NCBI GenBank assembly: GCA_965221295.1 | Contig: OZ244879.1 | Location: 186,001 to 250,000 of the forward strand | Source: Bin87 sp965221295 | GTDB lineage: Bacteria > Chloroflexota > Dehalococcoidia > Lucifugimonadales > UBA3495 | Length of the DNA: 64,000 nucleotides | Reading direction: 5' to 3' | Part shown: positions 8,397 through 16,504 of the stretch, in pieces | How positions within the stretch are numbered: the stretch's first letter is position 1 | How the letters are laid out: every line of letters begins with the position of its first letter | Program-made: the position numbers and the translations under genes | Notes under the pieces: model-generated | Told to the model about the DNA's origin: nothing | Databases searched by the model: none | Seen by the model: the letters and a program-made list of their open reading frames with translations, nothing else

Positions 8397-9160
8397 ACCG
8401 CTATGATAGTCGGCAAGCCACAGGCTGGCAAGGGCCGCTTCTCTTCTGTCATTGCGAGGAGCGCTAGCGACGCGGCAATCTCGTTCCGATGCGAACGGCC
8501 GTTGGGGCTGGGGGTGGGAGGCGAACCGCCGCGCGTTGCGGTGGTCGAGATTGCCACGGCCTTCGGCCTCGCAATGACAGGGTGGGGGAGACGCTCGCAA
8601 TGACAGGGTGGGGGAGATGCTCGCAAGGCCAGGTGGGGGAGGCTTCCGCGATGGCAGGGCGGGGGAGGCGCTTTTCTTCTGTCATTGCGAGGAGCGCTAG
8701 CGACGCGGCAATCTCGTTCCGATGGGAACGGCCGTTGGGGCTGGGGGTGGGAGGCGAACCGCCGCGCGTTGCGGTCGTCGAGATTGCCACGGCCTTCGGC
8801 CTCGCAATGACAGGGTGGGGGAGACGCTCGCAATGACAGGGCGGGGGAGGCTTCCGCAATGACAGGTGGGGGAGGCTTCCGCGATGGCGTGGTGGGGGAG
8901 GCTTCCGCGATGGCAGGGTGGGGGAGGCGCTTCTCTTCTGTCATTGCGAGGAGCGCTAGCGACGCGGCAATCTCGTTCCGATGGGAACGGCCGTTGGGGC
9001 TGGGGGTGGGAGGCGAACCGCCGCGCGTTGCGGTCGTCGAGATTGCCGCGGCCTTCGGCCTCGCAATGACAGGGTGGGGGAGACGCTCGCAATGACAGGT
9101 GGGGGAGATGCTCGCAAGGCCAGGTGGGGGAGGACTCGCTATCGCAGGGCGGGGCGGCAT
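8397..9160. repeat. Array of three 135-bp palindromic elements (cluster C)
   Basis: Three nearly identical elements lie at 8446-8580, 8679-8813 and 8938-9072. Each starts CTGTCATTGCGAGGAGCG and ends GGCCTCGCAATGACAG, with inverted inner arms GGCAATCTCG and CGAGATTGCC around a shared G-rich centre. Between them are tails of drifting short repeats built on GACAGGGTGGGGGAG with GCTCGCAAT or CTTCCGCGAT. The elements are spaced 233 and 259 bp apart. Spurious open frames on both strands cross the array. Confidence 0.9.
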
Positions 9161-9198
9161 GAAAAGGGAAGTGGGCTTCCGTCGGGAAACCCACTTCC
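9161..9198 (-). terminator. Intrinsic terminator of the LRR gene
   Basis: On the minus strand a 14-bp stem (arms 9185-9198 and 9167-9180, one G-U pair) with a 4-nt loop is followed by CTTTTC. It lies about 70 bp beyond the LRR stop codon and fits Rho-independent termination. Confidence 0.8.
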
Positions 9199-9266
9199 TT
9201 GCTTGCGGGATAGCTGAGGAAAACGTCAGCGCCGCGGAGGCGCCGGCGCTCCCTCAACCCGATTGG

Positions 9267-12200
9267 TTAGTTGGCCGAAAACGTCGGATAGTCCGTCGTG
9301 CCGCCGAAGTCCCACACGTCGCTCCAGCTGGCGTAGATGTCCGTTGCTGACGTGGGGCTCTGCAGCTCGGCGGTGGTTTTGCCCTCGCCGCAACCGCTGG
9401 TGGTCAGGCCGCTGGTGGTGGTATCCCAGTAGCTGTCCGAGCATGTGCCGCCGTATTCTGTGGCATTTTCTCCCACCAGGCCGCCAATCCCGTTATCGCC
9501 ACCGTCTGGGCGAACAACCGCGCCGGTGGAGTAGCTGTTGGCGATGGAGCCCAAGTTCAAGCTGACCAAGCCTCCCGAGTACGAGCCGCCGTGCACGTCG
9601 CCGGTGGCATAGCTATTCCTGATGGTGGCGTAGTTGTAGCCGACCAGTCCTCCGCCGTCGGAGTTAATGTCCCCGGTGGCGTAGCTGAATTCGATGACGC
9701 CCAGGTGCTGGTTGTCGCCCACCAGGCCGCCGGCGACGTTGTGGTTGCTTGACGCAGCTACGTTCGCCCAGCTGTGTCTGATGATGCCGTGGTTGGTTCC
9801 GGACATGCCGCCGGCGATGGAGTTGCCGGAGACGGTTCCGGTGACGCTGCTGTTCTCGATGATGCCAGTGTTGTAGCCCACCAGAGAGCCAGCTTGTGAA
9901 CCGGCGGTTACGTTCACATCCTCCAGCTTGACGTTCTTGAGGACGGCTTTCACTCCATAATCGGAGTAGCTGTGGTATTGGAACAGCCCCGCGCTGCCGT
10001 CTTCGGGACGGTTGATGAACAGGTTGCGTATGGTGTGGTTGTTGCCGTCGAAATCAGCGGAGAGTAGGAGGATCGGTTCCCAGCCCTCGCCGTCGTTCCA
10101 GTATTCGTCGCCGGCAATGTCGGTTTGGCCATCGCCGTTGGTGTCGAAGTCCAGATCATTGGCGAGTTCGTAGCCGGAACATCCCGCGCTGGGGCAGCCC
10201 ATGTTTTCCATGGGATTGACGAAGGCGGCGGCATAGCCTTCGGGATTGATCAGGTCGGAATGGTATCTGCCGGCTTCGCTTTCGCCGTCGCCGTTGTGAT
10301 CCCACCGCACTGCGTTGAGTTGCGCCAGGTTGCTGATTTCAATCAGTCCGTCGTTATCGACGTCGTAATCGGTGGTTGATGGCGTCGGTGTAGCCGTAGG
10401 AGCCGGCGTGGCCGTGGGTTGCGGCGCCGGCGTTGCGGTCGGAACCGGTGTTGCGGTGGGAGCCGGTGTAGCCGTGGGTTGCGGCGCCGGCGTTGCGGTC
10501 GGAACCGGTGTTGCGGTTGGAGCCGGCGTGGCCGTAGGTACAGGCGTGGCTGTGGGTTGCGGCGCCGGCGTTGCGGTCGGAACCGGTGTAGCCGTGGGTT
10601 GCGGCGCCGGTGTTGCGGTCGGAACCGGTGTTGCGGTGGGAGCCGGCGTGGCCGTGGGTTGTGGCGCCGGTGTTGCGGTCGGAACCGGTGTAGCCGTAGG
10701 AGCCGGCGTAGCTGTCGGCGCTGGCGTGGCCGTCGGAGTCGGTGTCGGAGTTGCGGTCGGAGCCGTCGGAGTCGGTGTCGGAGTTGCGGTCGGAGCCGGC
10801 GGAGTCGGTGTCGGTGTGGCCGTAGGAGCCGTCGGAGTCGGTGTCGGTGTGGCCGTCGGAGCCGGCGGAGTCGGTGTCGGTGTGGCCGTCGGAGCCGGCG
10901 GAGTCGGTGTCGGCGTTGCGGTCGGAGCCAACGGAGTGGGTGTCGGCGTTGCGGTCGGAGCCGGCGGAGTGGGTGTCGGCGTTGCGGTCGGAGCCGGCGG
11001 AGTGGGTGTCGGTGTGGCTGTAGGAGCCGGCGTGGGCTGCGGCGCCAGCGTGGGTTGCGGCGCCAGCGTGGGTTGCGGCGCCAGCGTGGCCGTCGGAGTC
11101 GGCGTGGCCGTAGCTTGAGCGCAATCGGTCAGACTGCTGGGCGTGGCATTGTCGATCCCTTGGTACCATGTGTTCAGACTGGCGGGAAGACAGTGGTTGC
11201 TTCCATCCAGCTTTATCGTGTCGAGATTGGATAGGTTGCCCAGTTCGGTCGGTAACGCCCCGCTCAGGTTGTTGTCGTCGAGCTCCAGATACACCAGCGC
11301 TGATAGATTTCCCAACGCCGCCGGAATCGACCCGGTCAACGCGTTGTCGTTGAGGTACAGCCCGGTAAGATTGGAGAGGTTGCCCAATTCCGTGGGTATC
11401 GACCCGCTCAGGTCATTGGAGTAGAGGAACAACCCGGTGAGCTTGGAGAGGTTGCCCAATTCCGTGGGTATCGACCCGCTCAGTTTGTTGCTCCCCAGGT
11501 TTAGAATCTGGAGTTCCGCGAGACTGCCCAATTCCGTGGGTATCGACCCGCTCAGATCGTTGCCGATCAGCCTCAGCGTGTCGAGCTCTGAAAGGTCGCC
11601 CAGTTTCGCGGGTATCGTCCCGTCCAGGTTATTGTTCATAAACTCCAGCGCGGTTACCCGTCCGTTGCTGACCTTTACGCCTTGCCACGAATCGCTGGGG
11701 AGGGTGGAGAAATCCCACCCGGTGTTGTTGGTCCAGTTGTCGCCGTCGGTGTCGTTGTAGAGCGCGCGCAGGGCGTCCTTGTCGGTGATCAAGGCGCAGG
11801 AGGGCATGGTAGCGGGCCGCTTGGAATTGATGCCGGCGTACCAAGTGGTCAGGGCCGTACTGCTGGGGGAAATGCACAGGTCGGTGTTGGTCAGGTTGAT
11901 GTTGTTGAGAGTGGTCAGGTTGGTGAGCCCGGCTGGGAGCTCCCCAGAGAGCTCATTGTTGCCGTTGAGGTGCATCCACGTGAGGCTGGAGAGGTTGCCC
12001 AGTTCCGACGGGATCGAACCGCTCAATTCGTTGTTTCTGAGTTCCAGTACAGTCAGACTGGAGAGGTTGCCCAGTTGCGATGGGATCGAACCGGTCAACT
12101 CGTTGTCGTAGAGTTCCAATAAAGTCAGGTTGGAGAGGTTGCCCAGTTGCGATGGGATCGAACCGCTCAATTCGTTGTCGTAGAGCCGCAGACCTGCGAG

Positions 12201-12674
12201 GTTGGACAGATCGCCGAGCGTAGTCGGTATCGAGCCGGTGAGGCCGTTCTCTCCAAGGTTCAGAACGATGAGTTCCGACAGGCTGCCGAGCGACGCGGGT
12301 ATCGAACCGGTGAGTTCGTTCTCTTGAATTTCCAGAAGCGTGAGTTCGGACAGGTTGCCAAGCGACGCGGGTATCGAACCGCTCAAGCCGTTGTCGTCGA
12401 GAATCAATGAGATCACCCGGTCGTTGGCGACGGTCACGCCATGCCAGGAGCTGCTGGGGTTGTTGGCGAAGTCCCACCCGGTGTTGTTGGTCCAGTTGTC
12501 GCCATCGGTGCCGTTGTACAGGTCCTGAAGGGCCGCCTTGTCGGTGTCCAAGCTGCTGGGCGTCACCTGCGCCAACGCCGCCGAGGTGTGGAACATCAGC
12601 GCCGCGGTGAGCAGAAATGCCGCCACCACCGGTACGCTACGAGCCATATTCACTTCCCCTAACAACTTACGCAT
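9267..12674 (-). CDS. Large secreted LRR and GLUG-repeat protein
   Basis: This is about 1135 residues. The start ATG 12674 has GGAGG 6 nt upstream and begins a signal peptide ending near SAALAQ. Residues about 40-270 and 290-515 are two blocks of plant-type leucine-rich repeats (LTGSIPASLGNLSEL), each opened by DKAALQDLYNGTDGDNW or a close variant. A Thr/Pro linker of about 250 residues (TPTPTAP and TATPAPQP units) follows. The C-terminal 340 residues have calcium-type DxDxDG segments (VDNDGLIEIS, DTNGDGQTD) and repeated GGLVGYN GLUG motifs. It probably acts as an extracellular adhesion or binding protein. No sortase motif or C-terminal anchor is visible. Confidence 0.88.
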   Translation of the reverse strand: MRKLLGEVNMARSVPVVAAFLLTAALMFHTSAALAQVTPSSLDTDKAALQDLYNGTDGDNWTNNTGWDFANNPSSSWHGVTVANDRVISLILDDNGLSGSIPASLGNLSELTLLEIQENELTGSIPASLGSLSELIVLNLGENGLTGSIPTTLGDLSNLAGLRLYDNELSGSIPSQLGNLSNLTLLELYDNELTGSIPSQLGNLSSLTVLELRNNELSGSIPSELGNLSSLTWMHLNGNNELSGELPAGLTNLTTLNNINLTNTDLCISPSSTALTTWYAGINSKRPATMPSCALITDKDALRALYNDTDGDNWTNNTGWDFSTLPSDSWQGVKVSNGRVTALEFMNNNLDGTIPAKLGDLSELDTLRLIGNDLSGSIPTELGSLAELQILNLGSNKLSGSIPTELGNLSKLTGLFLYSNDLSGSIPTELGNLSNLTGLYLNDNALTGSIPAALGNLSALVYLELDDNNLSGALPTELGNLSNLDTIKLDGSNHCLPASLNTWYQGIDNATPSSLTDCAQATATPTPTATLAPQPTLAPQPTLAPQPTPAPTATPTPTPPAPTATPTPTPPAPTATPTPTPLAPTATPTPTPPAPTATPTPTPPAPTATPTPTPTAPTATPTPTPPAPTATPTPTPTAPTATPTPTPTATPAPTATPAPTATPVPTATPAPQPTATPAPTATPVPTATPAPQPTATPVPTATPAPQPTATPVPTATPAPTATPVPTATPAPQPTATPAPTATPVPTATPAPQPTATPAPTATPTPSTTDYDVDNDGLIEISNLAQLNAVRWDHNGDGESEAGRYHSDLINPEGYAAAFVNPMENMGCPSAGCSGYELANDLDFDTNGDGQTDIAGDEYWNDGEGWEPILLLSADFDGNNHTIRNLFINRPEDGSAGLFQYHSYSDYGVKAVLKNVKLEDVNVTAGSQAGSLVGYNTGIIENSSVTGTVSGNSIAGGMSGTNHGIIRHSWANVAASSNHNVAGGLVGDNQHLGVIEFSYATGDINSDGGGLVGYNYATIRNSYATGDVHGGSYSGGLVSLNLGSIANSYSTGAVVRPDGGDNGIGGLVGENATEYGGTCSDSYWDTTTSGLTTSGCGEGKTTAELQSPTSATDIYASWSDVWDFGGTTDYPTFSAN
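10372..11118. repeat. Low-complexity tandem repeats encoding the Thr/Pro linker
   Basis: About 750 bp of related 18-24 bp units (on the plus strand gtcggagccggcggagtcgg and ggttgcggcgccggcgttgc) encode the linker of the secreted protein. The reverse strand is also fully open as a Gly/Val repeat (VGAGVAVG), which is a composition artefact. Confidence 0.9.
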
Positions 12675-13057
12675 CTGGCGCCTCCAAACAAAACCAAGCA
12701 TGAATTCGGTCGCGCGCTGGGCGCGGCCGACGCAAAATCGCCTTATGTCATTCGATCAGGCGGCGGCAACATAACATAAGTTTGGATTCAGCGCAATAGT
12801 GGAATCAACCGCTTCCAGAGCTTGCAATGGGCGCCTCTCATCAACCCTACCCCGGCCTTTATGATGCGGCGGTCTTTTTGACGCGCCAGTCTTTATGACG
12901 CGGTTGGAGCGTTGGCGCCAACCGCAGTGGCTTCCCGCCGTGGAGCCGATGGCCGGCCAGGAACAAAAATGGCCGGAGCGACATTGCGTTGTCACTCCGG
13001 CCGTCAGGACAGCAAGCGCTCCGGATCCAAACGCCGCGAGGCGCCTGCCAATTCTTC
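12675..13057. other. Intergenic region upstream of the LRR gene
   Basis: This stretch of about 380 bp holds a weak 17-bp direct repeat at about 12864-12900 (gcggcggtctttttgac, gcgccagtctttatgac) and the terminator of the small secreted protein. The remainder shows no gene. The LRR promoter is expected in the AT-richer part near 12720-12790. Confidence 0.5.
12962..13003 (-). terminator. Intrinsic terminator of the small secreted protein gene
   Basis: On the minus strand the arms GGCCGGAGTGACA and TGTCGCTCCGGCC surround a 6-nt loop and are followed by ATTTTTGTT. The hairpin lies about 55 bp past the stop codon. Confidence 0.85.
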
Positions 13058-13582
13058 CTAGCGGCGACCACCTCGTCCGCCGTGCTTGCCGCCCTTACCG
13101 CGCGAGCTGGTGGGCAGCGCTTCCGGACGGTCTCCATGCCACGCGCTGAGGGCATCAGACTCGTCCTGGGTCAGGTCGCCGTCATCCACCTCCTTGGCAA
13201 GGTAGTCGGCAACGGCGTCCGCGTCGGAAATCTTCGCCAGCTTGAGGGCGGTGTGTCCCGAATCTTCAGGACGGTTGTCGAACCAACCGTTGGCTTCGGT
13301 TGCCTGATCGTCGTCAAGCGTACCAGCGTCAACCAGGGCCTGAACCCATGCTTCGAAACTGGCGTTGGCTTGCTGGTCATAGGCATAGGAGAAAGCGTCG
13401 TCCAACGCGGCGCGGGTTACGCCCAAGTCCGACGCAACCCAGTCCAGAACCGCGTCGGAACTGCCGTGTCCACTGCCGCCTCCAGCCAATACCGTGCCGG
13501 TGGTGAGGCCCACCGCCAGCAATGCCATGGCGACCATCGCCACGAACCATCGCTTTTTCAAACCCAGAACCCTATTCAGCAT
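13058..13582 (-). CDS. Small secreted protein of unknown function
   Basis: The 174-residue protein starts MLNRVLGLKKRWFVAMVAM, a clear signal peptide with a basic n-region and cleavage near TVLAGGG. The start ATG 13582 is preferred because GGAGG lies 5 nt before it; an ATG four codons upstream is possible. The mature part is acidic, with two helical segments (about residues 45-90 and 95-150) and a basic Gly-rich tail (RGKGGKHGGRGGRR). No family is recognised. It has its own terminator and so is probably monocistronic. Confidence 0.72.
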   Translation of the reverse strand: MLNRVLGLKKRWFVAMVAMALLAVGLTTGTVLAGGGSGHGSSDAVLDWVASDLGVTRAALDDAFSYAYDQQANASFEAWVQALVDAGTLDDDQATEANGWFDNRPEDSGHTALKLAKISDADAVADYLAKEVDDGDLTQDESDALSAWHGDRPEALPTSSRGKGGKHGGRGGRR

Positions 13583-13889
13583 TGCTGCCTCCATTGCCGA
13601 CCTTTCGGATTGATCGACTTACGACCGCAGTCGGCTTGATGGATTGAGGTTATGGCGCGAATGTTAAGGAAATATGAAGACTCGCCGGCGCCATGGGAGC
13701 AACGGGACATCGATTTCGCAACGGTTTGCCAAGCTCCGCGAGATGGTCATGTGGGATCACCAGATTTTGGAAAGGCCCTGGTTGCCGAGGCGGAGGAGCG
13801 TCTTGAGAGGTCGGAGCGCAGGCGTTGCGTGATGTGGGATGCGGGAACCATCATGCGGCGCCAGTTCCGGGACCTTGGGTTCCGGGACC
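13583..13889. other. Intergenic, no gene supported
   Basis: This stretch of about 300 bp separates the small secreted protein from the groEL terminator. A plus-strand frame from 13652 lacks an RBS and ends in the terminator, so it is not called. A 15-bp doublet (gttccgggacc) lies at about 13865-13890. Confidence 0.4.
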
Positions 13890-13930
13890 AAGCAAAAGCC
13901 GGGGCAGTTATCGCAACTGCCCCGGCTCCG
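13890..13930 (-). terminator. Intrinsic terminator of groEL
   Basis: On the minus strand the arms GCCGGGGCAGTT and AACTGCCCCGGC surround a short loop and are followed by TTTTGCTT. The hairpin is about 50 bp after the groEL stop. Confidence 0.9.
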
Positions 13931-13978
13931 TGTCCCTTGCGGGAGGGGTGTTCCCTGAACCTCAGAAGTCCGTGAACT

Positions 13979-15598
13979 TTAGAAGTCCATCGGGGGCGCG
14001 GCTGGCGCGGCCGGCATGGGTTCGGGGATCTCGGTGATCATGGACTCGGTGGTGAGCACCATGGCGGCGACGGAGGCCGCGTTCTGCAGGGCAGACCGGG
14101 TAACCTTCACCGGGTCGATGATGCCGCGCTCGAGCATGGGGCCGAACTCGCTGACCTCGGCGTCGTAGCCGTAGTCGTCGGACTGGTCCTTCACGTCGTG
14201 CAGCACTACGGCGCCTTCGCCGCCGGCGTTCTCGACGATGATCTTGAGGGGCTGTTCCAGCGAGTGGCGGATGATGTTGAGGCCGACCAGTTCGTCGCCG
14301 GTCAGGTTGGTGACGCTTTCCAGCGCGCGCTGGGCGCGAACCAGGGCGACTCCGCCGCCGGGCACGATGCCCTCTTCCACCGCGGAACGGGTGGCGGACA
14401 GGGCGTCCTCCACGCGGGCCTTGCGCTCCTTGAGCTCGATTTCGGTGGCGGCGCCAACCTTGATGACCGCCACGCCGCCGGACAGTTTGGCCATGCGCTC
14501 CTGCAGCTTCTCGCGGTCGTACTCGGAGGTGGTGTCTTCGATCTGGGCCTTGATCTGGTTGATGCGGGCCTGGATGCCATCCTCGGAGCCGTGCCCTTCC
14601 ACGATGGTGGTGTCGTCCTTGGTGGAGGCGACGCGGCGGGCGCGGCCGAAGTCTTCGATGGTCGCTGAATCCAGGCGGCGGCCGGTCTCTTCGCTGATGA
14701 CGGTGCCGCCGGTGAGTATGGCGATGTCTTCCAGCATGGCCTTGCGGCGGTCGCCGAAGCCGGGGGCCTTGACGGCCAGCACGTTCATGATGCCGCGCAG
14801 CTTGTTGACCACCAGGGTCGCCAGCGCCTCGCCATCCACGTCCTCAGCGACGATGACGGCGTTCTTCTGCCCCACCTGAAGCAGCTTTTCCAGGGCCGGC
14901 ACCAGGTCGGCGACGGCGGAGATCTTCTTGTCGGTGATGATCAGGTAGGCGTCGTCGATGGCGGCTTCCATGCGGTCGCTGTTGGTGATGAAGTAAGGAG
15001 AGATGTAGCCGCGGTCGACCTGCATGCCTTCCACGTACTCGATCTCGTCGGTGAGGCCGCGGGACTCTTCGACGGTGATGACGCCGTCCTTGCCGACCTT
15101 CTCCATGGCCTCGGCGATGGTTTCGCCGATGGCGTCTTCATGGGCGGACAGGGAGGCCACCTGTCCGATGCGCTCGCGGGTTTCCACGGGCTGGGACATG
15201 GACTGGAGCTCGGTTACGATCTCGCCCACCGCGCGCTCGATGCCGCGCTTGATGGCCATGGGGTTGGCGCCGGCGGTAACGTTCTTGAAGCCCTCGTTGA
15301 TGATGGCCTGGGACAGCACGATGCTGGTGGTGGTGCCGTCGCCGGCGGCGTCGTTGGTCTTGGTGGCGGCTTCCTTGAGCAGTTGGGCGCCCATGTTCTC
15401 AAAGGCGTCAGGGAGCTCGATTTCCTTGGCGATGGTCACGCCGTCGGAGCACACCTGAGGCGGGCCGAACTTCTTGTCCAGCACCACGTTGCGACCACGG
15501 GGGCCCAGGGTAATCTTTACCGAGTCGGCCAGGATGTCGATGCCGGTTCGCAGCGACTTGCGGGCCTCTTCGGAGTACGCCAACTTCTTTGCGGGCAT
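13979..15598 (-). CDS. groEL: 60-kDa chaperonin GroEL
   Basis: The 539-residue ATP-dependent chaperonin forms the double-ring folding chamber with GroES. The sequence begins MPAKKLAYSEEARKSLRTGI and contains the DGTTTSIVLSQAI nucleotide-binding segment (residues about 85-97), and the equatorial and apical domains are full length. The C-terminus ends PAAPAAPPMDF rather than with the common Gly-Gly-Met tail. It is transcribed after groES with a 76-bp spacer that contains an 18-bp direct duplication. An intrinsic terminator follows. I find no CIRCE operator upstream of the pair. Confidence 0.98.
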   Translation of the reverse strand: MPAKKLAYSEEARKSLRTGIDILADSVKITLGPRGRNVVLDKKFGPPQVCSDGVTIAKEIELPDAFENMGAQLLKEAATKTNDAAGDGTTTSIVLSQAIINEGFKNVTAGANPMAIKRGIERAVGEIVTELQSMSQPVETRERIGQVASLSAHEDAIGETIAEAMEKVGKDGVITVEESRGLTDEIEYVEGMQVDRGYISPYFITNSDRMEAAIDDAYLIITDKKISAVADLVPALEKLLQVGQKNAVIVAEDVDGEALATLVVNKLRGIMNVLAVKAPGFGDRRKAMLEDIAILTGGTVISEETGRRLDSATIEDFGRARRVASTKDDTTIVEGHGSEDGIQARINQIKAQIEDTTSEYDREKLQERMAKLSGGVAVIKVGAATEIELKERKARVEDALSATRSAVEEGIVPGGGVALVRAQRALESVTNLTGDELVGLNIIRHSLEQPLKIIVENAGGEGAVVLHDVKDQSDDYGYDAEVSEFGPMLERGIIDPVKVTRSALQNAASVAAMVLTTESMITEIPEPMPAAPAAPPMDF

Positions 15599-15615
15599 TG
15601 CGTTTCTCCTCGTTT

Positions 15616-15651
15616 GAGTCGTGGTGGACTGATGAGTTGTGGTGGACTGAT
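15616..15651. repeat. 18-bp direct duplication upstream of groEL
   Basis: Two copies, gagtcgtggtggactgat and gagttgtggtggactgat, differ at one position and end 17 nt upstream of the groEL start (minus strand). Confidence 0.85.
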
Positions 15652-15674
15652 CCGGTGAATTGAACCCGGTGGCG

Positions 15675-15965
15675 TTAGCCGATCTTGGCGAGGACGTCAG
15701 ACTCGCGCATGATCAGGTACTCTTCGTCGCCGTCTTCGTATTCGGTGCCGGCGTACTTGGAGTAGATGACCTTGTCGCCAACGGTGAGTTCCATGGCGAT
15801 GCGGCTGCCGTCGTCAGCGACGCGACCCGGCCCTACCGCGACGACCTCGCCCTCCTGGGGCTTTTCCTTCGCGGTGTCGGGCAGCAGGATTCCGCCCTTG
15901 GTCTGGGCTTCCTGTTCCATCGGCTTGATGACGATGCGCTCTCCTAGTGGTGTGAACGTGGCCAC
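15675..15965 (-). CDS. groES: 10-kDa co-chaperonin GroES
   Basis: The 96-residue lid of the GroEL cage begins MATFTPLGERIVIKPMEQE. The mobile-loop region reads TKGGILLPDTAKEKPQEGEVVAVGPGR, the classic GroES signature. The start is GTG at 15965 with GGAGG 6 nt upstream. It lies upstream of groEL and 68 bp downstream of a small zinc-ribbon gene on the same strand, so all three may share a transcript. Confidence 0.97.
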   Translation of the reverse strand: MATFTPLGERIVIKPMEQEAQTKGGILLPDTAKEKPQEGEVVAVGPGRVADDGSRIAMELTVGDKVIYSKYAGTEYEDGDEEYLIMRESDVLAKIG

Positions 15966-16033
15966 TTAATGCCTCCTTGCAATTTGGTGTCTGCTCTGGT
16001 TTGGCCAATGCCGTGGTATTGGGCCGGCTGGGC

Positions 16034-16219
16034 CTACTTCTTGCGCGCGTAATCGGTGGTGTAGAACCCCGAACCTTTGTAGATGACGGGCACCGCATGG
16101 AATATGCGGCGCGAAAGCCCGGAGCATTCGGGGCATTCGTCCTCGGTTGAAGCGCCAAAACTCTGACGCTGGTCGTACTCATGGTCGCACGCGGTGCACC
16201 GGTAAACGTACCTGGGCAT
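16034..16219 (-). CDS. FmdB-family zinc ribbon protein
   Basis: The 61-residue protein starts MPRYVYRCTACDHEYDQ. Two Cys pairs (CTAC and CPEC) form the zinc ribbon of the FmdB/regulatory-protein family, and the C-terminal part reads FHAVPVIYKGSGFYTTDY as usual. The start ATG 16219 has AGGAGG 5 nt upstream; a longer frame from 16285 is less likely. The role is unclear; the family name comes from a putative regulator of formamidase. It precedes groESL on the same strand. Confidence 0.88.
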   Translation of the reverse strand: MPRYVYRCTACDHEYDQRQSFGASTEDECPECSGLSRRIFHAVPVIYKGSGFYTTDYARKK

Positions 16220-16504
16220 TGCTTCCTCCTGGGCCGGACGCGTCTGGCGGAGCGCCCTCAGCTTTGGTATCTCATTTTCGCCCACCGCAGCGCCTTTTCC
16301 AATGGCCTTAATGTTAAAATCCCATTGAAAATGTTTCGCCCGCGGTAGATCCCCGCACTAGATCACCTCATCAGAACGCCTCATCGCAACCCCGGCTCCA
16401 GATCCGCCGCGTCACCATCTCATCGCATCACTGGTTCATCGCATCACTGGCTCATCGCATCACCATCTCATTGCATCACCGGCTCATTGCATCAGCGGCA
16501 ACTC
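16220..16504. repeat. Divergent intergenic region with a 16-bp tandem repeat before the kinase
   Basis: Five 16-bp units, 16417-16496, follow each other exactly: atctcatcgcatcact, ggttcatcgcatcact, ggctcatcgcatcacc, atctcattgcatcacc, ggctcattgcatcagc. The array ends 8 nt before the kinase ATG. The AT-rich patch 16305-16335 probably holds the promoter for the leftward FmdB/groESL genes. Confidence 0.92.

Noticed and set aside
8489..9257. Several open frames across the 8.4-9.1 kb repeats
   Set aside because: They consist of translated palindromic elements and tails, repeated peptide by peptide.
10372..11234. Plus-strand Gly/Val and Arg/Cys repeat frames opposite the LRR-protein linker
   Set aside because: They arise from the repeat composition of the Thr/Pro linker; no RBS or family.
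13652..13975. 107-codon plus-strand frame between the secreted protein and groEL
   Set aside because: No RBS, no protein-like pattern, and it runs into the groEL terminator.
15966..16033. CIRCE operator upstream of groES
   Set aside because: The inverted TTAGCACTC/GAGTGCTAA pattern is absent in the gap and before the FmdB gene.
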